Of a DNA stretch of 64,000 bases, positions 18,741 to 28,215 are shown in pieces. The stretch is from NCBI RefSeq assembly GCF_901472535.1, contig NZ_LR590470.1, forward strand, positions 2,976,001 through 3,040,000. The letters are read 5' to 3'. The position numbers were made by a program, and so were the translations under genes. A model generated the notes under the pieces. It was not told where the DNA came from and made no database searches. It saw nothing but the letters and a program-made list of their open reading frames with translations. Position 1 is the first letter of the stretch; the number at the start of each line of letters is the position of its first letter. The DNA comes from Sphingobacterium daejeonense (GTDB lineage: Bacteria > Bacteroidota > Bacteroidia > Sphingobacteriales > Sphingobacteriaceae).

Positions 18741-20411
18741 ATGATGAACAACAAACTATTTATTGGAGCTGCCCTATTGCTTGGACTGGCGTCTTGTAAA
18801 TCGGGGGTCGAAAGTTCTTCCTACGACAAAAACAGCCTAGATTCTTCAGCAACTGCGGCAATTACAGAAGAAAGTTACAAAGCATATGTTGCAAAATTAT
18901 CCTCAGACGAATTTTTAGGACGCAAACCCTTTAGTAAAGGAGATACTTTAACCGTAAATTATATACAAGATCAATTTAAGGCATTAGGTGTTGAGCCCGG
19001 TAATGGGGATTCATATTTTCAGGAGGTGCCGATGGTTGAGATCAGTTCGAAACCTGTTGATCCAAACTTGACCTTCAAGGGTAAAAATGGAGATCTTACT
19101 GCTAAATATCTTGATGATTATGTTATTGGCACGCCGCAGATGGCGGATCAAATAGATGTAGAAAACACAGAATTGGTGTTTGCAGGATTTGGTATCGTGG
19201 CGCCAGAATATAAATGGAATGACTATGAAGGATTGGATGTCAAAGGTAAAACCGTCGTAGTGATGGTATCTGATCCTGGACGCTATGACAAAAACTTATT
19301 TAAAGCAGATACGATGACTTATTATGGTCGTTGGATTTATAAGTTTGAAGAAGCCTCACGCCAAGGTGCCACCGGTATATTATTGATCCATGAAACTGAA
19401 GCTGCTAGCTATGGATGGAATGTTGTAAGAAGTGGTTGGACAGGCCCTCAACTTTCGTTGGTTCCAGAAAAACAAAGGTGCAAATTTAAGTAAATTTCAA
19501 GGCTGGGTAAGTACAGAGACTGCCAAAAAAATTATTTCAGATTGGTGGCTTGAACCTCGATGTTATGGAGCAGGCAAAGAAACCAGGCTTTAAAGCCGTA
19601 CCAATGAATGTTTCTACGAGTGTAAAGTTGAAGAATAGCTTTAGGGAATCAAAATCTAATAATGTAATCGGAACCATTAAAGGCACGAAACGTCCTGACG
19701 AAACTATTATTTATACTGCACATTGGGATCATTTAGGAATTGGTGAAGCTTCCAATGGCGATTCTATTTTCAATGGCGCAATTGACAATGCGACTGGTGT
19801 TGCTGCACTTTTTTGAATTGGCAAAAGCATTTAAAGCTGCAAAAGTTCAACCTGAACGCAGTATCGTATTCTTGGCAGTTACTGCTGAGGAACAAGGTTT
19901 GTTAGGTTCTCAGTACTATGCTGAACACCCAATCTATCCATTGAACAAAACCGTTGCAAACCTAAACATGGATTCGTTCAATCCTGTTGGTGCTATGAAC
20001 GGATTTAGAGTTACGGGTACTGGACAGACTGAACTTGAGGATTACGCTATCTTATCTGGCGCTAAATTTAACCGTAAGTTGGTACCGGAGGGAAGTCCGA
20101 CATCTGGTGGTTTCTATCGTTCTGACCATTTCAATTTTGTTAAAGTTGGAGTACCTGGATTATATATGGGTAGTGGTGGTGACTACCTTGAATCTGACAC
20201 AACAATCATCAAAAAACGCCAAGAAGCATTAGCAGGTCGCTATCACGCGGTAACTGATGAGCTGGATGACCACTGGAATTTTGATGGAATCTTAGCTGAT
20301 ATCCGTCTATTCTTTGACATTGGTTACACTTTGAGCATGGATACTATCTTTCCTAACTTTAAAGCAAAATCAGAGTTTAAAGAATTAGGCGACAAACGAC
20401 TTTCAAAATAG
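18741..20411 (+). CDS. M28-family zinc aminopeptidase, lipoprotein, three frameshifts
   Basis: Secreted metallopeptidase. The start at 18741 (MMNNKLFIGAALLLGLASC) gives a lipoprotein signal with Cys at residue 19. A PA insert domain (residues ~130-290) precedes the catalytic M28 domain. Zinc and catalytic residues can be seen in AHWDHLG, GAIDNATG, TAEEQGLLGS, LNMDSF and the SDHFNF histidine. Surplus bases lie at A 19468-19472, A 19525-19531 and T 19809-19814. Removing one from each gives VPENKGANLSKF, TAKKLFQIGGLNLDV and GVAALFELAKAF. Repaired length about 555 residues. Likely digests peptides at the outer membrane or in the periplasm. Confidence 0.93.
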
Positions 20412-20419
20412 TATATTTG
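20412..20419 (+). promoter_or_regulatory. -7 promoter box (TATATTTG)
   Basis: TATATTTG starts on the base after the M28 peptidase stop and lies 32 bases before the next ATG (20452), so the small membrane protein probably has its own promoter. Confidence 0.45.
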
Positions 20420-20451
20420 TGATATTGTATAAATTGAAACTATCTTAAGAA

Positions 20452-20877
20452 ATGAAACACTTACATTCTACCCTTGCAATTATTTTTGTTAGCCGCATTA
20501 ATAATTGTCATCCTTATCACGTTAGCTAATTACTTTGGTAACAAGGCTTACAACAGAAAAAATTGCATTAATTGGATTGATTACTGCTCATTTGCAACTC
20601 GTAGTTTGGTTTAATCGTTTACTTTACTTCAGGTTTAGGCTTAGCTAGCTTTTCAGGCGCAAACATGAAAGTAGCGTCTTCAAGATTCTATTTCTTAGAA
20701 CACCCACTGATGATGATCATTGCTATTATCTTGATTACCATTGGTTACTCTAAGTCAAAGAAAATCTTGGATGCTAAGAAAGCGAACCAGACGGTTTTGA
20801 TTTTCTACATTATAGCATTGATTTTGATATTGTCAAGAATTCCATACCCGGTTGGTAGCTGGTCGATATTCAACTAG
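20452..20877 (+). CDS. small four-helix membrane protein, three frameshifts
   Basis: Reading from ATG 20452 (MKHLHSTLAII) needs three one-base deletions (T near 20488, A near 20559, T near 20609) to join the clear C-terminal half. The repaired protein has about 140 residues and four membrane helices, with conserved-looking histidines in LHS, TAHLQL and LEHP and an ITIGYSKSKK loop. It resembles short Bacteroidota membrane proteins often annotated as 'cytochrome B', but I see no proof of heme binding. The C-terminal 70 residues from 20665 are in an undisturbed frame. Confidence 0.75.
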
Positions 20878-20910
20878 GACCTCTGATTGGAATGATATAG
20901 AAGATGGGGC

Positions 20911-20922
20911 TGTCTAAAAAGG
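20911..20922 (+). repeat. IS left terminal inverted repeat core
   Basis: TGTCTAAAAAGG, matched in inverted orientation by 22704-22715. Confidence 0.85.
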
Positions 20923-20936
20923 TCTCTTAAAAAAAT

Positions 20937-20967
20937 AACCCCGTCATTAAAAAATGGCGGGGTTTTT
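20937..20967 (+). terminator. terminator inside the IS left end
   Basis: AACCCCGTCATT (20937-20948) pairs with AATGGCGGGGTT (20953-20964) with one mismatch and is followed by T's. It lies upstream of the transposase start and would shield the gene from outside transcription, a feature known in many insertion sequences. Confidence 0.75.
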
Positions 20968-21019
20968 CTGTTTTTTTGTCCTCAAGATTTTGTATCTTAA
21001 GGTGCACCCAAAAAACAAT

Positions 21020-22668
21020 ATGGCAAACATACAATTCAAAGCGCTTCCATCCAATAGTCCGAGTCTTTTTCCTGAGAATATTTTAGACCGTATCCCCTTG
21101 AACCATCCGGTTCGTTTGGTGAGTCAGGTTGTTGACCAGTTGGATCTGGAACATATCATCCGTCAGTATAAAGGCGGAGGCACGACCAGTTTCCATCCCA
21201 GGATGCTCATCAAGGTACTGTTCTACGCGTATCTGAGCAATATCTATTCTTGCCGCAAGATCGAGCGCGCCCTGCACGAGAACATCCATTTCATGTGGCT
21301 TTCGGGCAACAGTACGCCGGATTACCGTACGATCAATTATTTCAGGGGAAAGCGTCTTAAGGACAGATACAGGAGCTGTTTGCCAGTATCGTTCGGATGC
21401 TGCATGACATGGAGTATGTCAGCCTGAAAGTCCAGTATGTAGATGGTACCAAGATCGAATCGGCCGCCGGTCGCTATACCTTCGTTTGGAAGAGATCGAT
21501 CGAGAAGAACAAGGTAAAGCTGGAGGCGAACATCGCTTCGGTCCTTTCGGATATCGATGCACAGATCAGCCAGGACCAATCTTCATTAGGGGATCAGCAA
21601 GTCAGCAAGGCCATCGATAGTGCCCAGCTGAAGGAAAAGATCAGAGCGATCAATGCCAAGCTCAAAGGAGTGGATAGATCCACCGATAGGCAGCTGAGGA
21701 AGCTTGAAGACGACTATCTGCCCCGATTGCAGAAATATGAGGAGCAACTGGAAGTACTGGGAGATCGCAACAGTTATAGCAAGACCGATACCGATGCCGT
21801 GTTTATGCGGATGAAAGAGGACCACATGAAAAATGGCCAGCTTAAACCGGCCTACAATACCCAGATCAGCACCGAAGACCAGTTCATCACCCATTATAGC
21901 ATCCATCAAACGGCCGCAGATACCACAACCCTGCCCGAACACCTGGAAGGCTTTGAGTCCCATTACGGAAAACAGAGTGAATCCATCGTCGCAGATGCCG
22001 GATATGGTAGCGAGCAGAACTACGAGCTGATGGAAGGACAGGGTATAACCGCTTTTGTGAAGTACAATTACTTCCATATGGAACAGAAACGCAAGCATAA
22101 ACAGGATCCTTTCTCGGTACAGAACCTATATTACAACCAGCAGGATGACTATTATGTATGTCCGGCCGGACAGAAGCTCAGCTTTATCGGTCATGCAACC
22201 AGAGTCAGTGCCAACGGATACACTGCCCGGGTCAGCTGTTACCAGGCTCGGCGATGCGAAGGCTGCCCGATGCGGAGTGGGTGCCATAAAGCTACAGGCG
22301 ATCGGCTCATTGAAGTGAACCACAGGCTCAATAAGCTCAAGGCTAAAGCCCGGGAAAGACTGCTGTCGGAAGAGGGAATGTACCATCGGAGCAAGCGACC
22401 CATAGAAGTGGAAGCCGTTTTCGGTCAGATGAAAAGCAACAACAGGTTTACCCGGTTCACAATGAAAGGTCTGGAGAAGGTCGCTGTGGAATTCGGTTTG
22501 ATGGCCATTGCCCATAACCTCAGAAAATGGGCAAAAAAGTGGAAAGACAAAGCTTTTATCGGTAAAACCAGGTGGCAAAAACTCCCTGTTTGCGATAAAT
22601 CAAGCCATCAACATGCTGAAAAGTACAAAACATCGACTTGCAGCCTAATATTGCTCATGAAATTATAA
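21020..22668 (+). CDS. IS1182-type DDE transposase, one frameshift
   Basis: Cut-and-paste type transposase. The start at 21020 (MANIQFKALPSNSPSLFPEN) fits IS1182-family proteins. The N-terminal domain contains HPRMLIKVLFYAYLSNIYSCRKIERAL; the DDE core shows QYVDGTKIES, IVADAGYGSEQNY and a C-terminal RPIEVEAVFGQMKSNNRFTRF with the catalytic Glu. A zinc-finger-like insert (CPAGQ...CYQARRCEGCPMRSGC) is also typical. A C is missing at about 21364: GGACCAG in place of GGACAG restores RLKDQIQELFASIVRML. Repaired length about 550 residues. If the frameshift is real, the copy is inactive. Confidence 0.92.
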
Positions 22669-22703
22669 TGGAGCTCCAGAAAGCTATAAAACAGAAGAAG
22701 GTG

Positions 22704-22715
22704 CCTTTTTAGACA
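22704..22715 (-). repeat. IS right terminal inverted repeat core
   Basis: CCTTTTTAGACA, exact complement of 20911-20922. Confidence 0.85.
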
Positions 22716-22734
22716 CCTTCATTTTTTTTTTGAT

Positions 22735-22860
22735 GTAAAAGAGGGACTATGATTAATCTAATGATTGACTTTGATTAATGATGAAGAGGTAAAAGTATGG
22801 AACATGATTAATCTGATTAAGTGATTGACTATGATTATACAAAAAAGAAAATTGTATTTA
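22735..22860. repeat. degenerate TGATTAATC/GATTGACT repeat tract
   Basis: Imperfect units such as TGATTAATCT, ATGATTGACT and TGATTATA recur, much like the tract at 37150-37336. No reading frame or RNA gene is seen. Confidence 0.55.
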
Positions 22861-22892
22861 AAAGAGTAAACCATATTTAGGTATCGTTGTCA

Positions 22893-22952
22893 ATGTCTTA
22901 TGTCTTATGTCTAGTGTCTAATGTCTCTTTTCTCATATCTCACATCTCATAT
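22893..22952. repeat. heptamer tandem repeat (ATGTCTT-type)
   Basis: Five consecutive 7-base units: ATGTCTT, ATGTCTT, ATGTCTA, GTGTCTA, ATGTCTC, from 22893 to 22927, then looser CTCATAT/CTCACAT units to 22952. Non-coding. Confidence 0.75.
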
Positions 22953-22954
22953 CC

Positions 22955-23008
22955 AGATATAAACAAAAAGGGCACGAAAAAATTTTCATGCCCTTTTTGT
23001 TTATATCT
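22955..23008. terminator. long bidirectional terminator hairpin
   Basis: Arms of about 26 bases (22955-22980 and 22983-23008) are complementary except for one C/T position that can pair as G-U. The core AAAAAGGGCA...TGCCCTTTTT ends the minus-strand gene at 23015. Confidence 0.88.
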
Positions 23009-23014
23009 GTAATA

Positions 23015-23269
23015 TTATTTTTTGCTGAATCCTAAGATTGCGAAAACAACTCTGATTGCTAAGAAAGTAGCGACAAGTAATGCGATGTTAGCTACCCATG
23101 AGAATAAAGATCCCATTTGGTCTAGAGCTGGCACTACATCCGGTACAAAACGAATGAAAACACCTACTAATCCGATTGCAATTGCAATAGTTAAAGAAAC
23201 ATAATATTCAGTACGGTTTGCGTTATTGTCCGTATGTTTTGCTGGTCTTTCTACAGTTGTATTTTCCAT
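23015..23269 (-). CDS. small two-helix membrane protein
   Basis: 84 residues from MENTTVERPAKHTD at 23267-23269. Two hydrophobic segments: YVSLTIAIAIGLVGVFIRFV and FSWVANIALLVATFLAIRVV, separated by a short loop with PDVVPALDQMG, and ending ILGFSKK. I recognise no named family. It follows metB by 74 bases on the same strand and precedes a strong terminator, so it may be the last gene of the proS-metB unit or have its own promoter. Confidence 0.75.
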   Translation of the reverse strand: MENTTVERPAKHTDNNANRTEYYVSLTIAIAIGLVGVFIRFVPDVVPALDQMGSLFSWVANIALLVATFLAIRVVFAILGFSKK

Positions 23270-23343
23270 AATTGATAATCTCCTATTAAAGCTGCACAAA
23301 TGTACAAAAGTCTGTGTGCAAATAAAATAATAATTACAATAAA

Positions 23344-24492
23344 TTAACGTGCTAATGCTTGTTCTAGGTCAGCTATTAAGTCGTCGGCATCTTCGACACC
23401 TACGGAGAGGCGCAAAAGATTGTCTACTACTCCTACTTTTTCTCTTGCTTCTTTGGGGATTGATCCATGGGTCATTGTTGCTGGATGGTTGATTAATGAT
23501 TCAACGCCTCCCAAGGATTCTGCTAAAGTAAACACCTTGAAGCCTGAGGCAATACGGAAAGTTTCTTGAAGGTCTGCGTCTTTTAGGACGATTGACACCA
23601 TTCCTCCAAAGTCACGCATCTGTTTCTTGGCGACATCATGTCCTGGGTGATCTTCAAAACCTGGCCAATAGATTTTTTCAATCTTAGGGTGGTTTTTCAA
23701 GTATTCTGCTACTTTTCTTCCGTTCTCACAGTGTGCTTTCATGCGCAGGTGCAATGTTTTGATCCCTCTCAATACCAAGAATGCATCTTGAGGACCTGGT
23801 GTTCCACCACAAGCATTATAATAGAAGAATAATTTCTTATAAAGCTCTTCATCATTCATCACTAGAGCTCCCATTACTACATCAGAGTGTCCCCCCAAGT
23901 ATTTAGTAACTGAATGCATTACGATATCTGCTCCTAAATCCAACGGGTTCTGTAAATATGGTGAAGCAAAGGTATTGTCAACAGCGTATAGAATACCTCT
24001 TTCCTTTGCAATCTTTCCAATTGCTTCGATATCTGCCAACTTTAACGTAGGATTAGTTGGAGTTTCTACCCAGATCAATTTGGTTTTATCCGTTACGGCA
24101 TCTGCTACGGCTTGATTATCCGATGTGTTTACGAACTTGAACTTAATTCCCATAGGCTCATAAACCTTAGTAAAGATACGGTAGGATCCACCATAAAGGT
24201 CATCCCCTGTTACTACTTCATCTCCTGGTTGTAGGAGTCTCAGTACGCAGTCTGTTGCTGCCATTCCGCTTGAGAATGCTAGGCCAAATTTTCCGTTTTC
24301 CAAAGCTGCGATACAATCTTCCAATGCTTTACGAGTCGGGTTTGTTCCTCGAGAGTATTCGTAGCCTTTATGATCGCCTGGTGCTTTCTGTTGGTAAGTT
24401 GATGTTTGATATATAGGTGTCATTACGGCACCTGTAGAAGGATCTGCCTCCTGACCGGCATGAATTGCCTTGGTTGCAAATTTGTAATTCAT
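23344..24492 (-). CDS. metB: cystathionine gamma-synthase / PLP-dependent trans-sulfuration enzyme
   Basis: PLP enzyme of the Cys/Met metabolism family that forms cystathionine from an acylated homoserine and cysteine, or cleaves it. 382 residues, usual length. Motifs: [11 protein letters not shown] near the N-terminus, [23 protein letters not shown] and the PLP lysine in [15 protein letters not shown]-terminal [17 protein letters not shown] is typical. Gamma-synthase and gamma-lyase cannot be told apart reliably from sequence alone. Its partner in trans-sulfuration, a cystathionine beta-synthase, begins at 63825. Frame intact. Confidence 0.9.
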   Translation of the reverse strand: MNYKFATKAIHAGQEADPSTGAVMTPIYQTSTYQQKAPGDHKGYEYSRGTNPTRKALEDCIAALENGKFGLAFSSGMAATDCVLRLLQPGDEVVTGDDLYGGSYRIFTKVYEPMGIKFKFVNTSDNQAVADAVTDKTKLIWVETPTNPTLKLADIEAIGKIAKERGILYAVDNTFASPYLQNPLDLGADIVMHSVTKYLGGHSDVVMGALVMNDEELYKKLFFYYNACGGTPGPQDAFLVLRGIKTLHLRMKAHCENGRKVAEYLKNHPKIEKIYWPGFEDHPGHDVAKKQMRDFGGMVSIVLKDADLQETFRIASGFKVFTLAESLGGVESLINHPATMTHGSIPKEAREKVGVVDNLLRLSVGVEDADDLIADLEQALAR

Positions 24493-24522
24493 ATGTTCTA
24501 TTTTGTTGTTTGAGCTAAGTTA

Positions 24523-25311
24523 TTAAAAATCTAATGGAGAAGGATATTTAAACTGGTAATTCAACAAATTGGTGATTTTATCAGCGACTATTACCTTCTG
24601 GAAACTATCTTTTGGATCAAAAGATGAAGGGTAACTGTACATGTATTTTTGTGCACTCTTCAAGATGACCTCTTTTTTTGAAGGATGTTCTGGCGCAACC
24701 AAGTTGTAATATCCTATGGGAAGGTTTGTTTCCAAAGATCGTTCGATTATTCCAATGACATCATCGAGATGGATAAAATTTGCTGGCTGATCTCCCGTGG
24801 TTACTACCTTATCTTGGAAATATTTACCAAAAATTCTGTTTTTCCCAAATAGTCCGCCTAATCGGAATGTGGAACTAAAAGGTAGGCTCATCATTTTCTT
24901 TTCAGCAATTCTTAGTTTTTGGGTCATCAATTCTTCTTGATTGAAGGTTTCGTCGAAGGTCCCATCGATATCTGGATAGACACCTACTGAACTTAAGAAA
25001 ATATGCTTTTTATAATTTATAAAACTGAGTGCATTAAATACAAAAGAGAATCGATGTTCGATTTCTGCTTCTGAATTTCTTTGTGTTGCTGGAATGGAAT
25101 TGATGACCGCATCAAATGAAATATCAACTGGGAGATCCACAGAAAGATCACGGTCGAAATCATGTATATAGGCAAAAATACCATCGTTTATTAGACGATG
25201 GTATTTTTCCGGGGTTGTTGTAGTCACCCATACATTCCAACCTTTTCCTTTGAGCTGATAAGCAAGCTCCTCACCTACCCATCCACAACCCAATATCAAT
25301 AGGTTTTTCAT
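24523..25311 (-). CDS. NAD(P)-binding Rossmann (atypical SDR/epimerase) protein
   Basis: 262 residues with an N-terminal nucleotide-binding motif LILGCGWVGEELA (GxGxxG), similar to YeeZ-like atypical short-chain dehydrogenases. Further family features: INSIPATQRN after the fourth strand, HIFLSSVGVYPD with the Ser of the active site, and TFRLGGLFGKNR. The usual YxxxK catalytic pair is not evident, so a classical dehydrogenase reaction is doubtful. It lies 9 bases after proS and 30 bases before metB, in the same transcription unit. Confidence 0.8.
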   Translation of the reverse strand: MKNLLILGCGWVGEELAYQLKGKGWNVWVTTTTPEKYHRLINDGIFAYIHDFDRDLSVDLPVDISFDAVINSIPATQRNSEAEIEHRFSFVFNALSFINYKKHIFLSSVGVYPDIDGTFDETFNQEELMTQKLRIAEKKMMSLPFSSTFRLGGLFGKNRIFGKYFQDKVVTTGDQPANFIHLDDVIGIIERSLETNLPIGYYNLVAPEHPSKKEVILKSAQKYMYSYPSSFDPKDSFQKVIVADKITNLLNYQFKYPSPLDF

Positions 25312-25320
25312 ATTATTTCT

Positions 25321-26793
25321 TTAATATGCTTTCGCAAATAATACTCTTTGTTTTGAAGGTTTACCAGTGAAGATACAAACACCTTCTTCTTCTTTTGAAT
25401 CCAAAGGGATACAACGAATAGTTGCCTTAGTTTCTTCTTTCACTCTTTTTTCTGTTTCTACTGTTCCATCCCAATGTGCAGAAATAAAGCCACCTTTTTC
25501 TTCAAGTACTTTTTTGAATTCATCATAAGAATTGACTTCAGTGATATGCTCATCACGGAAAGTCAAGGCTTTATTATAGATATTTTCTTGGATTTCATCC
25601 AAAAGGGCTGCTATTCTATCTGGTAGGCCAGCCTGTTGAACAGTTTCTTTTGTTTGTGTATCACGGCGGGCAAGCTCAACTGTTCCATTTTGCATATCAC
25701 GAGAACCCAAGGCTACGCGCAATGGCACGCCTTTTAATTCCCATTCTGCAAACTTGAATCCTGGTCTTTGGGTATCTCTATCATCATATTTAACGCGGAT
25801 ATCCAATTGTTTCAATGCTGCTGTCAGTTGTTCTACGTAAGCATCCAAGTTAGCTTTTTCTTCATCAGTTTTATATATTGGAACAATAACCACTTGAGTT
25901 GGTGCCAATTTTGGAGGAAGGACTAATCCTTGGTCATCGGAGTGTGCCATAATCAAGGCACCCATCAAACGAGTTGATACGCCCCATGATGTAGCCCATA
26001 CGTAATCCAATTTACCTTCTTTAGATGTAAACTTGACATCAAATGCTTTTGCGAAGTTTTGTCCCAAGAAGTGAGATGTTCCGGCTTGCAGAGCTTTACC
26101 GTCTTGCATCAATGCCTCAATACATAAGGTATCAATTGCCCCTGCGAAACGTTCGTTTTCAGTTTTTCTGCCTCTTACTACAGGAACTGCTAAAGTACCT
26201 TCGGCAAAATCGGCGTATACCTCCAACATTTGCTGTGCTTCCGCGATAGCTTCATCAGAAGTTGCGTGGGCAGTATGTCCTTCTTGCCAAAGGAATTCTG
26301 CAGTACGCAAGAACAAACGCGTACGCATTTCCCAACGAACCACATTTGCCCATTGGTTTACCAGTATTGGCAGGTCGCGATATGATTCGATCCATCCGCG
26401 GTATGTATTCCAGATAATTGTTTCAGAGGTTGGACGAACGATCAATTCTTCTTCTAATTTTGCATCTTCGTCGACGATGATATTTCCAGAACCGTCATTT
26501 TTTAATCGGTAATGAGTCACGACAGCACATTCAGTTGCGAAACCTTCTACGTGAGAAGCTTCTTTAGAGAAGAAAGATTTGGGGATAAATAAGGGGAAAT
26601 AGGCATTAGAGTGGCCAGTTTCTTTAAATCTTTTGTCAAGAACAGCTTGCATTCTTTCCCAGATTGCATAACCATATGGTTTTATCACCATACATCCTCT
26701 TACAGCAGAGTATTCAGCGAGGTCTGCTTTAATTACTAAATCATTGTACCATTGTGAATAATCTTCACTACGGCTGGTTATCCCTTTACTCAT
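25321..26793 (-). CDS. proS: prolyl-tRNA synthetase (short, archaeal/eukaryotic-type)
   Basis: Class II aminoacyl-tRNA synthetase that charges tRNA-Pro. 490 residues beginning [20 protein letters not shown], without the editing insert of the ~570-residue E. coli form. Motif 2 is [20 protein letters not shown], motif 3 appears in [18 protein letters not shown], and the anticodon-binding domain starts at [14 protein letters not shown]. The C-terminal segment ends [14 protein letters not shown]. This type is standard in Bacteroidota. Frame intact. Confidence 0.96.
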   Translation of the reverse strand: MSKGITSRSEDYSQWYNDLVIKADLAEYSAVRGCMVIKPYGYAIWERMQAVLDKRFKETGHSNAYFPLFIPKSFFSKEASHVEGFATECAVVTHYRLKNDGSGNIIVDEDAKLEEELIVRPTSETIIWNTYRGWIESYRDLPILVNQWANVVRWEMRTRLFLRTAEFLWQEGHTAHATSDEAIAEAQQMLEVYADFAEGTLAVPVVRGRKTENERFAGAIDTLCIEALMQDGKALQAGTSHFLGQNFAKAFDVKFTSKEGKLDYVWATSWGVSTRLMGALIMAHSDDQGLVLPPKLAPTQVVIVPIYKTDEEKANLDAYVEQLTAALKQLDIRVKYDDRDTQRPGFKFAEWELKGVPLRVALGSRDMQNGTVELARRDTQTKETVQQAGLPDRIAALLDEIQENIYNKALTFRDEHITEVNSYDEFKKVLEEKGGFISAHWDGTVETEKRVKEETKATIRCIPLDSKEEEGVCIFTGKPSKQRVLFAKAY

Positions 26794-26877
26794 TCGAAAA
26801 ATAAAATTGACATTTGTAAAAAATCGGGGTTTTTAGGTACTTTAACACCATTTATCACCAAAGCAAAAAATAATTAG

Positions 26878-26885
26878 TAATTTTG
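26878..26885 (+). promoter_or_regulatory. -7 promoter box (TAATTTTG)
   Basis: Fits TAnnTTTG; about 85 bases before the ATG at 26970, divergent from proS. Confidence 0.4.
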
Positions 26886-26969
26886 ATTGGTAGATTAAAC
26901 CCTGACGATAAAATCGGGTCTAAGATAATAATTAATGACTGTAATATCGAATTTAACTGTTTTAGAATC

Positions 26970-28142
26970 ATGAAAAACAACAAGATATTTTTGGGAGGGT
27001 TAGCAATCGCGTTTGCTGGATTAATCAGCTCCTGTTCGACCACAAGTCGTACAGTTTATCGTGATGATGTCTATAATAACCAAGACTCGCGATCTGTTTA
27101 CCAAAGTCCCGATTACTACTATACTGATGGCGAAGAAGAGCAATCTATCGCACAATCAGACTATTATGCCGACGAGTACTCTGACCAAGATTACGTTGAG
27201 GGCGGCGTTGAAGAATTAGAATATGCAAACCGAATCAATAGGTTCTATTATAATACACCAGGAATGATGTATTATGATCCATGGTTTGATCCTTGGTACG
27301 GCTATTCTGGATTTGGCCTAGGTTGGAATTCAGGTTTTGGCTGGTCACTAGGATTTGGTTGGGGCAATCCTTATTATGGCTTAGGCATGGGATGGGGCTA
27401 TCCATACTACGGTTATGGATGGGGATCATCTTACTATGGCTGGGGCAATTACTGGGGACCTAACTCCTACTACAGCTATTGGGGACATCCTTACTACGGT
27501 GGTGGATACTATGGAAATGGATACTACGGAGGAAACTATTATGGCAACAGACGCCAAGCATCTGGAAGAAGTTACTCTTCTAACTATGCTCCAAGATCAA
27601 ATGGAGCTAGAGTAAGCAGAGATGCGAGTGGCAGATTTGTCAATAGCAGATCAGGTGTTGCTTCAGGTAGAAGTGGATCAAGAACTGATGGAACTGTTAA
27701 CAGAACTCCTTCATCAAGATCAGGGTCAAGAACCGATGGAACTATAAATAGAACTCCTTCATCGAGATCAGGATCAAGAACCGATGGAACTATCAACAGA
27801 ACTCCTTCATCAAGATCAGGATCAAGAACTGACGGAACTATCAACAGAACTCCATCATCAAGATCAGGATCAAGATCTAGTGGTACTATCAACAGAACCC
27901 CATCTTCGAGATCGGGATCAAGATCAAGTGGTACTATCAATAGAACTACTCCATCAAGATCATCAGCTCCAAGCACAAGATCTACACCAAGTAGACAATC
28001 TACACCATCACGTTCAAGCGGAAGTTTTGACCGTGGAAGTTCAAGCGGTGGTGGATTCAGCAGAGGAAGCTCTGGCGGTGGATCGTCATCTAGAAGTTCT
28101 GGCGGTGGCGCATCTTCAGGAAGAAGCGGAAGTAGACGTTAA
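26970..28142 (+). CDS. lipoprotein with Gly/Tyr-rich and Ser/Arg tandem-repeat regions
   Basis: The start chosen is 26970, which gives a lipoprotein signal MKNNKIFLGGLAIAFAGLIS ending SSC; an upstream ATG adds 29 improbable residues. The mature protein has an acidic, Tyr-rich segment, then a low-complexity Gly/Tyr/Trp region with YYG, YWG and GWG runs (residues ~90-190), then six 16-residue repeats SRSGSRTDGTINRTPS, and a Ser/Gly/Arg tail ending SGRSGSRR. The architecture is that of a disordered, strongly basic surface or cell-wall-associated protein; no enzyme domain is seen. Function unknown. The Arg/Ser tail could bind polyanions, which is inference. Confidence 0.82.
   Translation: MKNNKIFLGGLAIAFAGLISSCSTTSRTVYRDDVYNNQDSRSVYQSPDYYYTDGEEEQSIAQSDYYADEYSDQDYVEGGVEELEYANRINRFYYNTPGMMYYDPWFDPWYGYSGFGLGWNSGFGWSLGFGWGNPYYGLGMGWGYPYYGYGWGSSYYGWGNYWGPNSYYSYWGHPYYGGGYYGNGYYGGNYYGNRRQASGRSYSSNYAPRSNGARVSRDASGRFVNSRSGVASGRSGSRTDGTVNRTPSSRSGSRTDGTINRTPSSRSGSRTDGTINRTPSSRSGSRTDGTINRTPSSRSGSRSSGTINRTPSSRSGSRSSGTINRTTPSRSSAPSTRSTPSRQSTPSRSSGSFDRGSSSGGGFSRGSSGGGSSSRSSGGGASSGRSGSRR
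27669..27956 (+). repeat. 48-base coding tandem repeat, six units
   Basis: Six head-to-tail units of 48 bases encode SGSRTDGT(I/V)NRTPSSR-type 16-mers. Units 1-4 carry RTDGT, units 5-6 carry RSSGT, so the array has diverged by block. In-frame copy-number change would leave the gene open. Confidence 0.9.
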
Positions 28143-28215
28143 TAAACACGAAATATGGTTATAGCCAATATAAAATTATATTGGCTATCTCTTTTTATAT
28201 GAATCAGATCAGAAT

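Larger units (their letters stand above)
20906..22720 (+). mobile_element. IS1182-family insertion sequence
   Basis: About 1.8 kb with a transposase gene between terminal inverted repeats. TGTCTAAAAAGG at 20911-20922 is the exact complement of CCTTTTTAGACA at 22704-22715; outer bases match only in part, so the exact ends and the target duplication are unclear. Base use inside is visibly richer in G and C than the flanking DNA, a sign of acquisition. It sits between two chromosomal genes and disrupts no recognisable gene. Confidence 0.9.

Noticed and set aside
21355-21370. Transposase frame break considered as programmed frameshifting
   Set aside because: No slippery heptamer at the site, the repair is a missing C in a short run, and I know of no programmed frameshift in IS1182-type transposases.
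21586-22098. Minus-strand open frames inside the transposase gene
   Set aside because: Antisense shadows caused by the G/C-rich coding strand; no family signal.
27669-27956. Regular 48-base repeats considered as a CRISPR array
   Set aside because: No spacers: units are head-to-tail, in frame and encode a continuous 16-residue protein repeat.
27584-27976. Repeat-containing open frames in other phases of the lipoprotein repeat
   Set aside because: A 48-base repeat stays open in several frames by construction; only the frame with a lipoprotein signal makes sense.
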